In this document: one piece after another, positions 55,224-64,000 of the stretch
Layout of the letters: every line of letters starts with the position of its first letter
Position numbering within the stretch: the first letter of the stretch is position 1
From: Schizochytrium sp. TIO01
Lineage: Eukaryota > Sar > Bigyra > Thraustochytrida > Thraustochytriidae
Reading direction: 5' to 3'
Length of the DNA: 64,000 nucleotides
Assembly (NCBI GenBank): GCA_004764695.1
Contig: SMSO01000004.1
Location: 1,267,501-1,331,500 of the forward strand
Program-made: the position numbers and the translations under genes
The notes under the pieces: model-generated
What the model was told of the DNA's origin: nothing
Databases searched by the model: none
Seen by the model: the letters and a program-made list of their open reading frames with translations, nothing else

Positions 55224-56605
55224 ACCCTCTGTGCTTCTTGCCTTTTCCCTTTCAGCGTGCCCCATAATCTTGTGTTTCTTGTCCCCACATTCATATCAGG
55301 CTGAAAGATGTTTACCAGTGCTGTCGTGCGATGACAATAACAACCATACGATCGATCATAACACTACTCAATAACAATCATGCTAGACCCCGTGTCCTCT
55401 TGAATAGACACGTAGTCCTATAATTCAAGACGACACTAGACTGCCATGGTATAATGTTTTCTTTGCTGAGCAGTATCAGCGAACAAAGATCTATTTTTTG
55501 CCCAATTAAAATTTTCCCTTCGTCAGAGCATCAACGCCGAAATCCTTTTATTTCCTTCGTCACCAGAGGTTTGACAGAGACTTACCCTCCACACCAAGAC
55601 CACAACTTCGGACATGCAACCTTGCACCGCTTACTTTTCTATTTACTTGCAGGTCGCGATATTACCGTGCAGCGTGTCTTACTTCGTATGAATAGTCTTT
55701 ATCTATCCCTAACTTTTGCTCTTTTTGTTTGTTTTTCTTCTAATGCTCTTATCTTTCCTTGTCTAATGTTTGTCTCTGTTTACTCGGAGTTATTAAATAC
55801 CCATGTTATGGTTATGTTCATTCGCATGTGTAATTGCAATGGTTCACTGTCCCCAATTCTCCTCTCTTTCTTTTAATCCTTGGTTCATTTTTTTATTTTT
55901 TTAAAGTACGAAGACTGTAAAAGTTTCAGGCCTTCCGGTTCATTGTGCCCAAACATTAGGATGTAGCGTTGACCTTCCATTCCTATTTTTAGTAGTGCAT
56001 ATGTTAAGGTTGATTTGAATAGTGGGTCTTTAAACAAAGAAACATATATTTTCGATTCATATTTTAAAATTCAAAAGGAGAGTCCGGAGTTTATTTCATT
56101 TCATCTCTTGAGTCTTCATTTTATATGATTCAAAAGGAGTCTATGGTTTATTTTATTTCATCACATCTAAACTTTTTATTTCACTATAACTCATACAATT
56201 CCTAGGAAAATTAACACCATTCAAAGATAATGGTTCTTCTATCTACACGGTGGTCCTTTTGTCTTCGGAATTGATAAGCAACATTGATAGCATTTACGAG
56301 ACAAACAATAACCAGGCAAAATCTGGCTACAGAGTTTTTGTTTTGATTGTTAAAAAGCGCTCTGGTGGAAGGGCAGACAAGTGGAGCGAATGTCAATGGG
56401 AGTATGCCAAGGCACTGTAAGCGTTTCTTGTTTTGAACCCCTCCCATGGATGGGATGTATCTATGTACGTGAAGGAGGTGGCGTCATCTGGCAGGGAGCT
56501 AATCGACTTCCTAAGTCCAGCAAACTCATGCAAATAAATCTATCACGGTTTCTGGGCCTTGTCAATCTCTTGGCTGCAGAGGAAGTCAGGAGAGTCCGTT
56601 TCAAT
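55224..56605. other. Convergent intergenic region
   Basis: T-rich 3' flank of the 53-kb gene and the 3' flank of deoxyhypusine synthase. Open frame 55,454-55,876 lies in low-complexity T/C-rich sequence and is not supported. Repeated ATTCAAAAGGAGT elements occur near 56,070-56,140. Confidence 0.45.
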
Positions 56606-57721
56606 TTAGTTAGTTACAGCCTTTTGGGCCTCCTTCTCCTTCTGTTCCTTAAGGTACTTGGCAAAAGTTTGTGCCACGATCAGAGGAAAGACAAGGGACA
56701 CCTCGGTATAAAGCTTGACAGGGGTAGCTTCACGGCGGATCTTACCCCACGAGATGGCCTCGTCAGGGCGGGCACCAGAGTCAGAGCCGTCGAACTCACT
56801 TGCAGTGTTAATAAAGACGGAAAAGTCAGCACCGTTGCGCATCAAGTTAGCGTTACAGACGTGGTGCTTGACAATGCCACCTCCGAGGATGATCATACCG
56901 GACTTGTGGGCACGGGTAGCAGTCTCGTTAATGCCACGGATGTCACCAACAATGTCAAGGACGAAGTCATCATTCTTGTAGGAGCGGAAGTAGAGCATGT
57001 CGCCAATGCTGCCGTCAGTGATCGCAGGGCAATAGACGGGAATGTCGTTCTTGTAGGCCCAGTAGTAAACAGACTCAGGGTTGTCGATCTCCTTACCAAG
57101 GCGGTTGATCATCTTGCTCGGGGTCCAGGTGATACCCTGCTCAAGCTGCTCCTTGTACATTTCGTCAAGGATCGGGGTAAGCCACTCCTCAAACTTAACA
57201 TAGTTGTTGTTGGGGACAAGCAAGTTGCCAATGCGGTTGAGACCCTTCTCGCGGAGTGCCTTGCCTTGGAGATCGAAGGCACCGAGGTAGGTCGGGGCGA
57301 GGCACTTGATAAAGTCTTCCTCGATACCGCCGGCGGTGGTTACAATCACATCAACCATCTTGTGCTCCACGAGGAAACGCAGAACCTCGCGGATGCCAGA
57401 AGAGATAAGGTTGGATGTGTAGGAGAGGAAAATGGTGCACTTGGTGTTGGCACGCTCCTCAGGGTCGGTAATGGTGTCAGTCTCGCGCAGAGGCTCGTCA
57501 CTGAGACGCCAGCGGAGCATCTTGTTGATCTCCTCCACAGCAAGGCCAAAGTTGGTGCTCTGGAATCCAACCCGCTTGTATGAGTTCAAGACGGCCTCAA
57601 GGTCCAGTCCATCATTGAAATCGTAGCCCTTGACAGTCTCAGTGTCCGGAGTTTCCTCAGAGACAACAAGGACGGCCTCCTGCGCGAGCTTGGGCACTCC
57701 CGAGTCCTCCGACGCAGACAT
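56606..57721 (-). CDS. DHPS: Deoxyhypusine synthase
   Basis: Makes deoxyhypusine on translation factor eIF5A by moving the aminobutyl group of spermidine to one lysine, using NAD. The ATG at 57,721 gives 371 residues, the usual length. Family blocks are clear: G-Y-D-F-N-D-G early, then [64 protein letters not shown] and I-S-W-G-K-I, whose lysine is the one that forms the enzyme-substrate imine. No break or insertion is seen. Codon use is more C/G-rich at third positions than in most neighbours, as expected for a highly expressed housekeeping gene. Confidence 0.97.
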   Translation of the reverse strand: MSASEDSGVPKLAQEAVLVVSEETPDTETVKGYDFNDGLDLEAVLNSYKRVGFQSTNFGLAVEEINKMLRWRLSDEPLRETDTITDPEERANTKCTIFLSYTSNLISSGIREVLRFLVEHKMVDVIVTTAGGIEEDFIKCLAPTYLGAFDLQGKALREKGLNRIGNLLVPNNNYVKFEEWLTPILDEMYKEQLEQGITWTPSKMINRLGKEIDNPESVYYWAYKNDIPVYCPAITDGSIGDMLYFRSYKNDDFVLDIVGDIRGINETATRAHKSGMIILGGGIVKHHVCNANLMRNGADFSVFINTASEFDGSDSGARPDEAISWGKIRREATPVKLYTEVSLVFPLIVAQTFAKYLKEQKEKEAQKAVTN

Positions 57722-59025
57722 GTTTCCGACTTTTTCTTCTAAACTAGCACCACCACAAGGTACTCTTGGCGCGAGACAGCTCTTAACCCCTTGCGTACTT
57801 GCTCCTCCTCGTGGCGCGATCTCTGCTGTTCCAGTTCTGCTCTGGCTGCCTATCGTTCGTAGTTCGCAAGTCCTTATCCTGCTAATTACACTATGTATGC
57901 TGTTACTGCTTACCTACCACATATGTTTTTGTTCTCCTTCATTCGATTCATTATAAAATTCCAGTCAACACAGAGTAAGTAAACAGCATTATTACAGAAT
58001 TCCTCAATTCGACAAGTGTTTGTGCTGCTAACTTACGTTTGCTCTTTAGTCTGCTGCGCTGTTCTCCCGTGGCTTGCTCGCTTGCTTGCTTGCTCGCTCG
58101 CTCGCTCGCTTGGGCGAACTAATTCATCAATTCTTTCATCTTATCCTCCACTTCTCGCATCTCATATTCAAAGAATCACACCACTACCATTAGTGTTAGC
58201 CCACTACTAGAGCTCCAACCCGTGCTACCATTAGGAGTTCTCTACCAATCGATAGCACTCACCTTGGAGAGGGAAGGTCCCATCAGGTAGCAGTTACTTA
58301 GGCACCTATAGCACACCCTGGCCTCGGGTCCTCTATTTGGGTGGCCACGATTCTCCATCCTTGCTCCTAGCACATACTATGTATGCGTCAGGACATTTAG
58401 CTCCAGACCTTTCTATCGCATGTATTTCTCCTTCCCTGGCCGTCTTTGAAGCATGCAATCACTCAGGCTGCTGAGCTTGCTCTCCGCGCGTGGGCTTTCG
58501 CACCCCAAGTTCTCTACCTCACGGGCCAAGTTTCCCTTTGCCCATCGATACAGCAATTAATTCTTCATCTCCAAACTTCATTCAACTCCTTCAACTCCAC
58601 CACTTCTTCTCACTCGCTGCGCCCTCTCCTCAAGTAGACTATCTGCATTCTCTACTGTGCACAGCTTTTACAAAGTAGACTACAGGTGCCGCAAGTGAGT
58701 TATAGCCTATAGCCTACAGTACTGTGGAAACGCTGGCCGTCTGCTGCCTGCCCCAGGAGTTGCTCGCGATGGTTTCGCGCTTAAGGAGGTTCTGAGGCGG
58801 GATTAAGGTGGAGAGCATCTTAGGAGAAGAGCAGCGAGGTCGGCGACAGCGATAGCGAGAAGGGCTTTGGGCGAGCGAGCAGAGCAGCTAGAGACACCGC
58901 GGGTATTGTGGAGTGTCCTGAGGTAGCAGCGCGGGCTGCTTCTCTGAGTTTCTTTCCGTACCGTCAAGATCTGTGCAAGGGTTGGGTCGATTTCAGGTTT
59001 GAGTTTAGAAGGCTTAATTTGAAGA
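57722..59025. other. Divergent promoter region, DHPS and bL28m
   Basis: 1.3 kb between two divergent housekeeping genes. It contains a CTTG/CTCG tetranucleotide repeat at 58,078-58,110. No further gene recognised. Confidence 0.5.
58078..58110. repeat. (CTTG/CTCG)n microsatellite
   Basis: About eight tetranucleotide units, CTTG then CTCG then CTTG. Confidence 0.85.
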
Positions 59026-59460
59026 ATGTCCACTGGAGCCTACCACCTTGCCGCCCTTGTGGCGCGCGCGAACAAGAGCGGCGCTAAGCCAGGACGCGCT
59101 CAGAGGGCAATTTATGCTGGAAAGACTATTCAGTTTGGTAACAAGGTCAGCCATGCTCAGAACCGGACCCGGCGCAAGTGGAACCCGAATGTGCAGCGCA
59201 CCACGCTCGAGAGCGAGCTCCTCGGAGAGAAGATGCAGCTTCGTCTCACTACGCACGCACTCCGGTGCATCAAGAAGGCAGGCAGCCTTGACCATTTCCT
59301 CATCACCATGCCTCACCTCTGCAAGGACTCCCAGCTAGCCATGGGGCTTCGCGAGAAGGTCCTCGAGGTGCTCCAGGAGAAGGGCGTTTCGCCTGCCCAG
59401 GCTCGGGCCAACATCCTCGAGCACGCATCCCCCGTAGCACCTGAGAACAAATCTGCTTGA
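59026..59460 (+). CDS. Mitochondrial large-subunit ribosomal protein bL28
   Basis: The ATG at 59,026 gives 144 residues. The core R-A-I-Y-A-G-K-T-I-Q-F-G-N-K-V-S-H-A followed by R-T-R-R-K-W-N-P-N-V-Q is the bL28 signature (N-x-V-S-H-A-x-x-x-T-x-R-x-W-x-P-N). It then continues with L-R-L-T-T-H-A-L-R-C-I-K-K-A-G-S-L-D. The C-terminal extension of about 50 residues is longer than in bacteria and fits organellar versions. A mitochondrial location is inferred from the eukaryotic context; a plastid form cannot be excluded from sequence alone. Convergent with BBS4. Confidence 0.92.
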   Translation: MSTGAYHLAALVARANKSGAKPGRAQRAIYAGKTIQFGNKVSHAQNRTRRKWNPNVQRTTLESELLGEKMQLRLTTHALRCIKKAGSLDHFLITMPHLCKDSQLAMGLREKVLEVLQEKGVSPAQARANILEHASPVAPENKSA

Positions 59461-60016
59461 ATATGATCAGAGATAGAGGCTGGGATAATGATGGAAGGCT
59501 TGAGGGCTTGGAGTCTTTGGTTTTTTTAGTTTCTTGAAGTTTGTGGATTTCGTAAAGGTCATAGATTTCTGGAGTTCTTTAAGTATCATTGTCTTACAGC
59601 ATCGAAATCTCGGAGCTTGGACCGAGGAGGGAATGACTGCAAGATCTCGAGGACGCGACGAGTGTCAGAGACGAGGAAGGCGCGCACGCATTAACACATG
59701 AACAAGTTCATGCGTACATTTCCTTGTCTGCAGTGCACGGAAAGGGCCTATGGCGAGGCCAAATATTAGATTAAACCACCATGCAAACATATCAGCATCC
59801 TTTAAAATACAAAACCAAAAAAATTACGAACTCTTTATTTTCGCTTGTTCGCTTAATGTAGCTACATTGAGCGAGTGGTAACTATACCTACTCTTTGCGT
59901 GCACCATGGCTTTTGTTTTTGGGGGTGGAGCTAAGCTGCTACTGTAACATACAATGCATAAGATTTTTTCCCATCTTTAAAGCAGCAACCAGAAGTGAAA
60001 GCATATGAAAGCAAAA
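59461..60016. other. Convergent intergenic region
   Basis: 3' flanks of bL28m and BBS4; nothing else recognised. Confidence 0.5.
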
Positions 60017-61669
60017 TCAACTAGATACATTTTGAGGTTTCTGATAAATCTTAGAAATATTTGCATGAAGTTCCCCACACGTTTCGACGAGAGTTCGGCG
60101 CTCATCAGATGACATGCGTGCACATAATCGCTCATACATTTCATACTGCTCCTGTGCATGCTCTCGCTCCCCCATGTTGTGAAGAGTGGCAGCATAGTTC
60201 AGGTAGCAGATAGGATCATCCGCATCTAGCTGGAGGGCCTTATCATAAGCTGCTATTGAACTCTCCGCATCACCAAGCCGCGCAAGTACTATAGCCAAAT
60301 ACATGTACGATGGTGCATAAGCAGGCTTGAGGTTAATTGACGTACTCAAATAATGAAATGCGGAGGCGTTCTGCCCGGAATGCATGAAAACAAGCCCGAG
60401 ATTATGAGCAGTAATCCATTGAAAAGGATCAAGATAGAGCGAGCGCTTCAGACAAGCCACTGCAGCTACATAACGCTGCCTACCAAAAAAGCACATGCCA
60501 ATGTTATTCCAAAGCTGAGCAGAGTTTGGCGTCTTAATAGCGGCCACACGATACTTAATCAAAGCCACATCCATGTCGCCATGGTCCTGAATAACTGAAC
60601 CAGCAGCAAGGATCGACTTTGCGTTACACGCATCATGTGTCAAAGAGTTACCTAGATGTTCAAAAGCCTTAAAGTTTTCTCCATCACGAAGGTACAAAAG
60701 ACCAAGTGTGGTCAGTAATTCTGGGTTCTCTGGCGAAAACTCTAATGCCTCAATGTAGACTTCAATAGCTTGCTTAATATCCCCAGTAGCTGTATGAATC
60801 TTTCCCATTTCGATAAAGGTAATATCATGTCTCTGTATACTGTTAGCATTCTGAAAGGCCTCCAAGGCCTTGTCATACTCCTTCAGAAACATATAGCACA
60901 CGCCCTTATTGTGGAAGATCTCCCAGTCTTCATGCTTAGAGCACAACGCTGCCTCGTCAAAAACATCGATTGAAGCTTTGTGTTTACCTAACAAGAATAA
61001 GCACCGCCCTACCTGGCGAAGGTTGTCATGATTACTTGGATTTAAAAGTGTTGCTGCCTGGAAAAGTTCAAGAGCTTCCTGAACTTTACCTTGCGAACGG
61101 TAAATCAAACCTTTCACATAAAGAGCATACTCGCACATACCATCGCAAGACTTCAGCTGAGTCTCAATGAGACGCAAACATTCAGGGTGTTCACCTCGAG
61201 AATAAAGAAGATTGATAAGCCAATTCACACGCTGGCGGCCTCTGGCTCGCCCATTCCCCATACTTTTCTTGTGCTTCACAGCAGAGCTCCCATTAATGCT
61301 AGAACTATTTGATAAACCCGATGAACCAGTGGAAACATCTTGTTCTGATTCTGCTTTGGCGGGCACGCCGCCAGATACGAGCATATCCTGCGAATTTGCG
61401 GAGTCGATTGCACTGTCAGTATCTTGGTTGGAGGTTAAAGGTGACGCCGGGTGAGGTGTTTCATCCGATTCTTTACCTTCTTTAGTGGAGGATGCCGAGG
61501 ATGTGATTGACGCAAGAGCTTCCTTCGCTTTTTGGATTCGACTCATCTTTGGTGCGACATCACCCGCGTTGGAGCTAGGCTTTGAAACCTTGCGGCGTAG
61601 CATAGAGCTCAAACCTCCACCCTTGGCCTTTGCAGGGGCATTTTGCACGTCCCCATTTTTTGCCTCCAT
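60017..61669 (-). CDS. BBS4: Bardet-Biedl syndrome 4 protein homolog (BBSome TPR subunit)
   Basis: BBS4 is a TPR subunit of the BBSome, the coat that moves membrane cargo in cilia and flagella. The start is the ATG at 61,669 (M-E-A-K-N-G); the frame reaches a GTG at 61,693. About 550 residues. A serine-rich, low-complexity N-terminus of ~150 residues precedes W-L-I-N-L-L-Y-S-R-G-E-H-P-E-C-L and a continuous run of about ten TPR units, including K-G-L-I-Y-R-S-Q-G-K-V-Q-E-A-L, N-K-G-V-C-Y-M-F-L-K-E-Y-D-K-A, W-N-N-I-G-M-C-F-F-G-R-Q-R-Y and Y-L-N-Y-A-A-T-L-H-N-M-G-E. Order and wording match BBS4 rather than BBS8 or OGT. It implies a flagellate life stage. Confidence 0.93.
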   Translation of the reverse strand: MEAKNGDVQNAPAKAKGGGLSSMLRRKVSKPSSNAGDVAPKMSRIQKAKEALASITSSASSTKEGKESDETPHPASPLTSNQDTDSAIDSANSQDMLVSGGVPAKAESEQDVSTGSSGLSNSSSINGSSAVKHKKSMGNGRARGRQRVNWLINLLYSRGEHPECLRLIETQLKSCDGMCEYALYVKGLIYRSQGKVQEALELFQAATLLNPSNHDNLRQVGRCLFLLGKHKASIDVFDEAALCSKHEDWEIFHNKGVCYMFLKEYDKALEAFQNANSIQRHDITFIEMGKIHTATGDIKQAIEVYIEALEFSPENPELLTTLGLLYLRDGENFKAFEHLGNSLTHDACNAKSILAAGSVIQDHGDMDVALIKYRVAAIKTPNSAQLWNNIGMCFFGRQRYVAAVACLKRSLYLDPFQWITAHNLGLVFMHSGQNASAFHYLSTSINLKPAYAPSYMYLAIVLARLGDAESSIAAYDKALQLDADDPICYLNYAATLHNMGEREHAQEQYEMYERLCARMSSDERRTLVETCGELHANISKIYQKPQNVSS

Positions 61670-63277
61670 GATGCAACGATTCCTGAGAAGCACTCTGCGA
61701 ATTAATCAGATACTTCTCCTAGTACTGTGTTGTGACGCCTTCTCGCTGCCTCGCCCGCCAGCGAAAAGTTTGCCTACGTCTTGGCAATTCTCTGCACCTG
61801 TCCTATTTTTTTTAAAACTGCTTGCAAATACAACTTCTGTATGTGCGCTGGTTCCTATAACCATAATACCTATGCATCGTACTACTTTGAACTGAAGGCA
61901 ACTTTTTCGATCCGCTATCTCATTGGAGCCATCTATTAACTTTTTGCCTTTTGCATATACGTAACGGCAACATTAGTGAAATAAATCACCCCATACCCCC
62001 TCCCTACTCCAATAAAAGCATGAGAAATACACCGGCAAAACTTTAAATAAACTGAAATAACATGTTGTATAATTTATAAATAAGTTCTACAATATACCCT
62101 AGGAGCTACAATTAATTTTGATTAATCCGACTGCTATCTCCATATGGTAGTTTTAGAATCAAGCGTCCGCGAGATAACGAGAATCAAAATAGTGCAGGAA
62201 TATCTGCTGAGAAAAGTCCAAGAAGTTCAAGGAATCGAGTGCTGTGATCTTCCCCCCTGTTGTCCCCATAATATCTTGAGCATTACGGGATACGTGAATA
62301 TCTCTGATTTGACACGGGGTAGAATTATCTGTATTCAATTTTCGAAGAAAAACTTCAGGAAAGCATCGGCATCGGCATTTCTTCATTATTATTATCAACA
62401 AGTTGATCAGGAGGTCAGTCTATTATCCGGACCCGACTCTTTAGTTTAGGAGTACGAGTCTGCGGGAAAGAGATGAAGCCAAGGAGAACAAAACGCACAG
62501 CTTGGCGAACGAGTTTATTAAAGCCTGGTTTCAGTTCGCTCCAGAAGGATGTGAATGACCAGAGCAATTTTGGTGAGTTTCGAAGATGGAGAAAACTCAC
62601 TGCGCAGGGACACTTAGCAGGGGGACAGAGGCGCAACCTTTTGCTGCTTATTCTGCAGCAAACCTGTTCTTCTTTCGCCAGCCTCCTTAGATCAAATGAA
62701 CACTAGGCCGTTCTAAGGCGGGACTGCTCCTACTTGGACTACTAGAGATAAAGATAGATGTGCGCTGAGACTCGCCTGAGGGTTTTTGCTGCTGTCTCAG
62801 CAGCAAAATATGATAGTGGCGATCTGAGAGCTCGAGTTTTTAATTTTGGAATTTAAAACAATTCAAAGACCAGAACATTGAAAACAGCTCTAGTTTTCCA
62901 ATCTCGATTTTGGCATTTGCTTCGCTCCTTCGTACACCCATACGATGTGGATATTCAAGCACAGTTTGTTGCAGGAGCTGTGAAGGATTAAGCTTATGGC
63001 AAGCCGAGCTTGGAAATTGGATAGAATTTAAGACAATTGAGACATATTCTCTAATCACTGACTCGGTAAGGGTGAAATGGAAGAAATAGAAGAGAGAACG
63101 GCGGCGAAGCTGACTCGGCAAACTTTGAACTTCATTACAATCAGCCTCGAGGACCTCGTCTTCGAGTCGAGGAAACTAGACTAGCATTTGTGCATCCCAG
63201 AGTCGAGTCGAGCAAAGAACAATAGCAGCACTGTCTGTCGCTGCTTGCTTTTCTTCCTAAGAGGCCACAACTGCTCC
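61670..63277. other. Divergent intergenic region, BBS4 and mitochondrial RRF
   Basis: 1.6 kb with no recognised gene; small open frames at 62,144-62,449 and 62,473-62,706 lack features. Promoters of both flanking genes are expected here. Confidence 0.45.
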
Positions 63278-64000
63278 ATGATGCTTGCCGCCATGCTGCC
63301 CTCCACATCGCGCCGCGTCGCGTCCTTGAGCACTGCACTCGCCGCCCGCTCTCTCAGCGCCTTTGCTTCCACCTCTGTGGGCGTCTCCCCGTCTGCAATT
63401 TCAAAACCCGCTTTCACCTCGGCATCATCGTTGCAGATGCGCTGCGAGGACCTCTCTGAGCACAAGTCTGCTTGGCAGCTCGCGTGGTCTCGCGGCAAGA
63501 AGAAGAAGGCGGCTGCTCCGAGCAAGAAGCACCATGAGGAGGTCGTGCATGAGGCCACGGAAGGTGTAGAATTTGTGCACGGACACCCCGAATCCGAGCT
63601 CGCGAGCTTCGATATTGAGCCCTACCGCGAGCACATGGACCGCATCCTTTCTGGATTTGAGCATGAGCTTGCCAAGTTGCGCACGGGACGCCCCGACCCC
63701 TCTATGCTCGACCATCTTATGGTGGAAGCCTATGGATCCCAGACCCCGCTTAATGCCGTGGCACAGGGCACCATTCGGTCCTCCAAGCTTCTTGTGATTA
63801 ACGTGTTTGATCAGAGCTTGGCGCCTGCCGTGTGCAATGCCATCCGTACAGCAAACCTGAACCTGAACCCGTCTGTGGAGGGTGCACAGATTAATGTGCC
63901 TTTGCCCAAGATCACCAAGGAGTCCCGCGAGGCCACTGCTCGAATTGCTATGGACATGCACGAGAAGACCAAGAATGCCGTTAACAATGTGCGCCACAAT
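63278..64000 (+). CDS. MRRF: Mitochondrial ribosome-recycling factor (partial, runs off right edge)
   Basis: RRF splits the post-termination ribosome together with elongation factor G. The frame is open from ATGs at 63,278/63,281 to the window end (241 codons). The N-terminus is rich in S, A and R with few acids (M-L-P-S-T-S-R-R-V-A-S-L-S-T-A-L), a good mitochondrial presequence. A K-K-K-K linker follows. From residue ~130 the RRF core begins: M-D-R-I-L-S-G-F-E-H-E-L-A-K-L-R-T-G-R-P, Y-G-S-Q-T-P-L-N-A-V-A-Q, V-F-D-Q-S-L-A-P-A-V-C-N-A-I, L-N-L-N-P and V-P-L-P-K-I-T-K-E-S-R. These are the standard RRF motifs. The last ~50 residues lie outside the window. Confidence 0.93.
   Translation, partial: MMLAAMLPSTSRRVASLSTALAARSLSAFASTSVGVSPSAISKPAFTSASSLQMRCEDLSEHKSAWQLAWSRGKKKKAAAPSKKHHEEVVHEATEGVEFVHGHPESELASFDIEPYREHMDRILSGFEHELAKLRTGRPDPSMLDHLMVEAYGSQTPLNAVAQGTIRSSKLLVINVFDQSLAPAVCNAIRTANLNLNPSVEGAQINVPLPKITKESREATARIAMDMHEKTKNAVNNVRHN

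Noticed and set aside
56381-57583. 400-codon plus-strand frame opposite deoxyhypusine synthase
   Set aside because: Antisense shadow of a highly conserved gene with strong codon bias.

Overview
The window is nuclear DNA of a unicellular eukaryote. Genes are separate and point in both directions, there are almost no long introns, and the products are eukaryote-specific: deoxyhypusine synthase, a DHHC palmitoyltransferase, CNOT10, a DOT1-like methyltransferase, BBS4, and mitochondrial bL28 and RRF. BBS4 implies a flagellate or ciliated stage. The PT-rich secreted proteins and compact genes fit a stramenopile, perhaps a labyrinthulomycete/thraustochytrid, but that placement is inference. TAA, TAG and TGA all act as stops. 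Several open frames begin at GTG or TTG, so starts were moved to the first credible ATG.

Layout. 1-13.7 kb (minus): a giant modular gene with a C2-like domain, six ~65-residue helical modules, 19 Tudor/Agenet-like repeats, RS linkers, EF-hand pairs, three PUB-like domains and a WD40-like section, running off the left edge. 15.2-16.6 kb (plus): a SAP-domain protein, convergent with an unknown protein (17.0-18.7 kb, minus). 19-20.3 kb: a hexanucleotide satellite and a 231-bp tandem duplication. 20.6-21.4 kb (minus): a DHHC palmitoyltransferase. 21.5-40.2 kb: an AT-rich, gene-poor region holding three paralogous secreted cysteine-rich/PT-rich proteins (25.6, 33.4 and 38.5 kb; two with one-base frame breaks) and an array of 192-bp tandem repeats (28.5-30.1 kb). 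40.2-42.7 kb (minus): CNOT10. 43.9-44.7 kb: remnant of an IS607-type serine recombinase joined to a Fanzor/TnpB-like nuclease. 46.1-48.0 kb (plus): a DOT1-like methyltransferase, convergent with a NUDT19-like Nudix hydrolase (48.4-49.4 kb, minus). 49.7-50.2 kb: a second Fanzor/TnpB-like remnant. 53.5-55.2 kb (plus): an unknown charged protein. 56.6-57.7 kb (minus): deoxyhypusine synthase. 59.0-59.5 kb (plus): bL28m. 60.0-61.7 kb (minus): BBS4. 63.3 kb to the right edge (plus): mitochondrial RRF.

The most interesting system is the pair of decayed IS607/Fanzor-like elements. Both keep pieces of a TnpB/Fanzor C-terminus (RuvC-II glutamate region, zinc-finger half, D-x-D-I-H terminal motif), and both are followed by a related non-coding tail with a conserved short hairpin, where a guide RNA would be expected. 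Separately, three genes (CNOT10, DOT1-like, the 53-kb gene) need a +1 frame change at the same local sequence, GAAGG. This is either a systematic sequence error or a real recoding or splicing signal.

No tRNA, rRNA or CRISPR array was recognised. No searches were run; homology calls rest on motif recognition.
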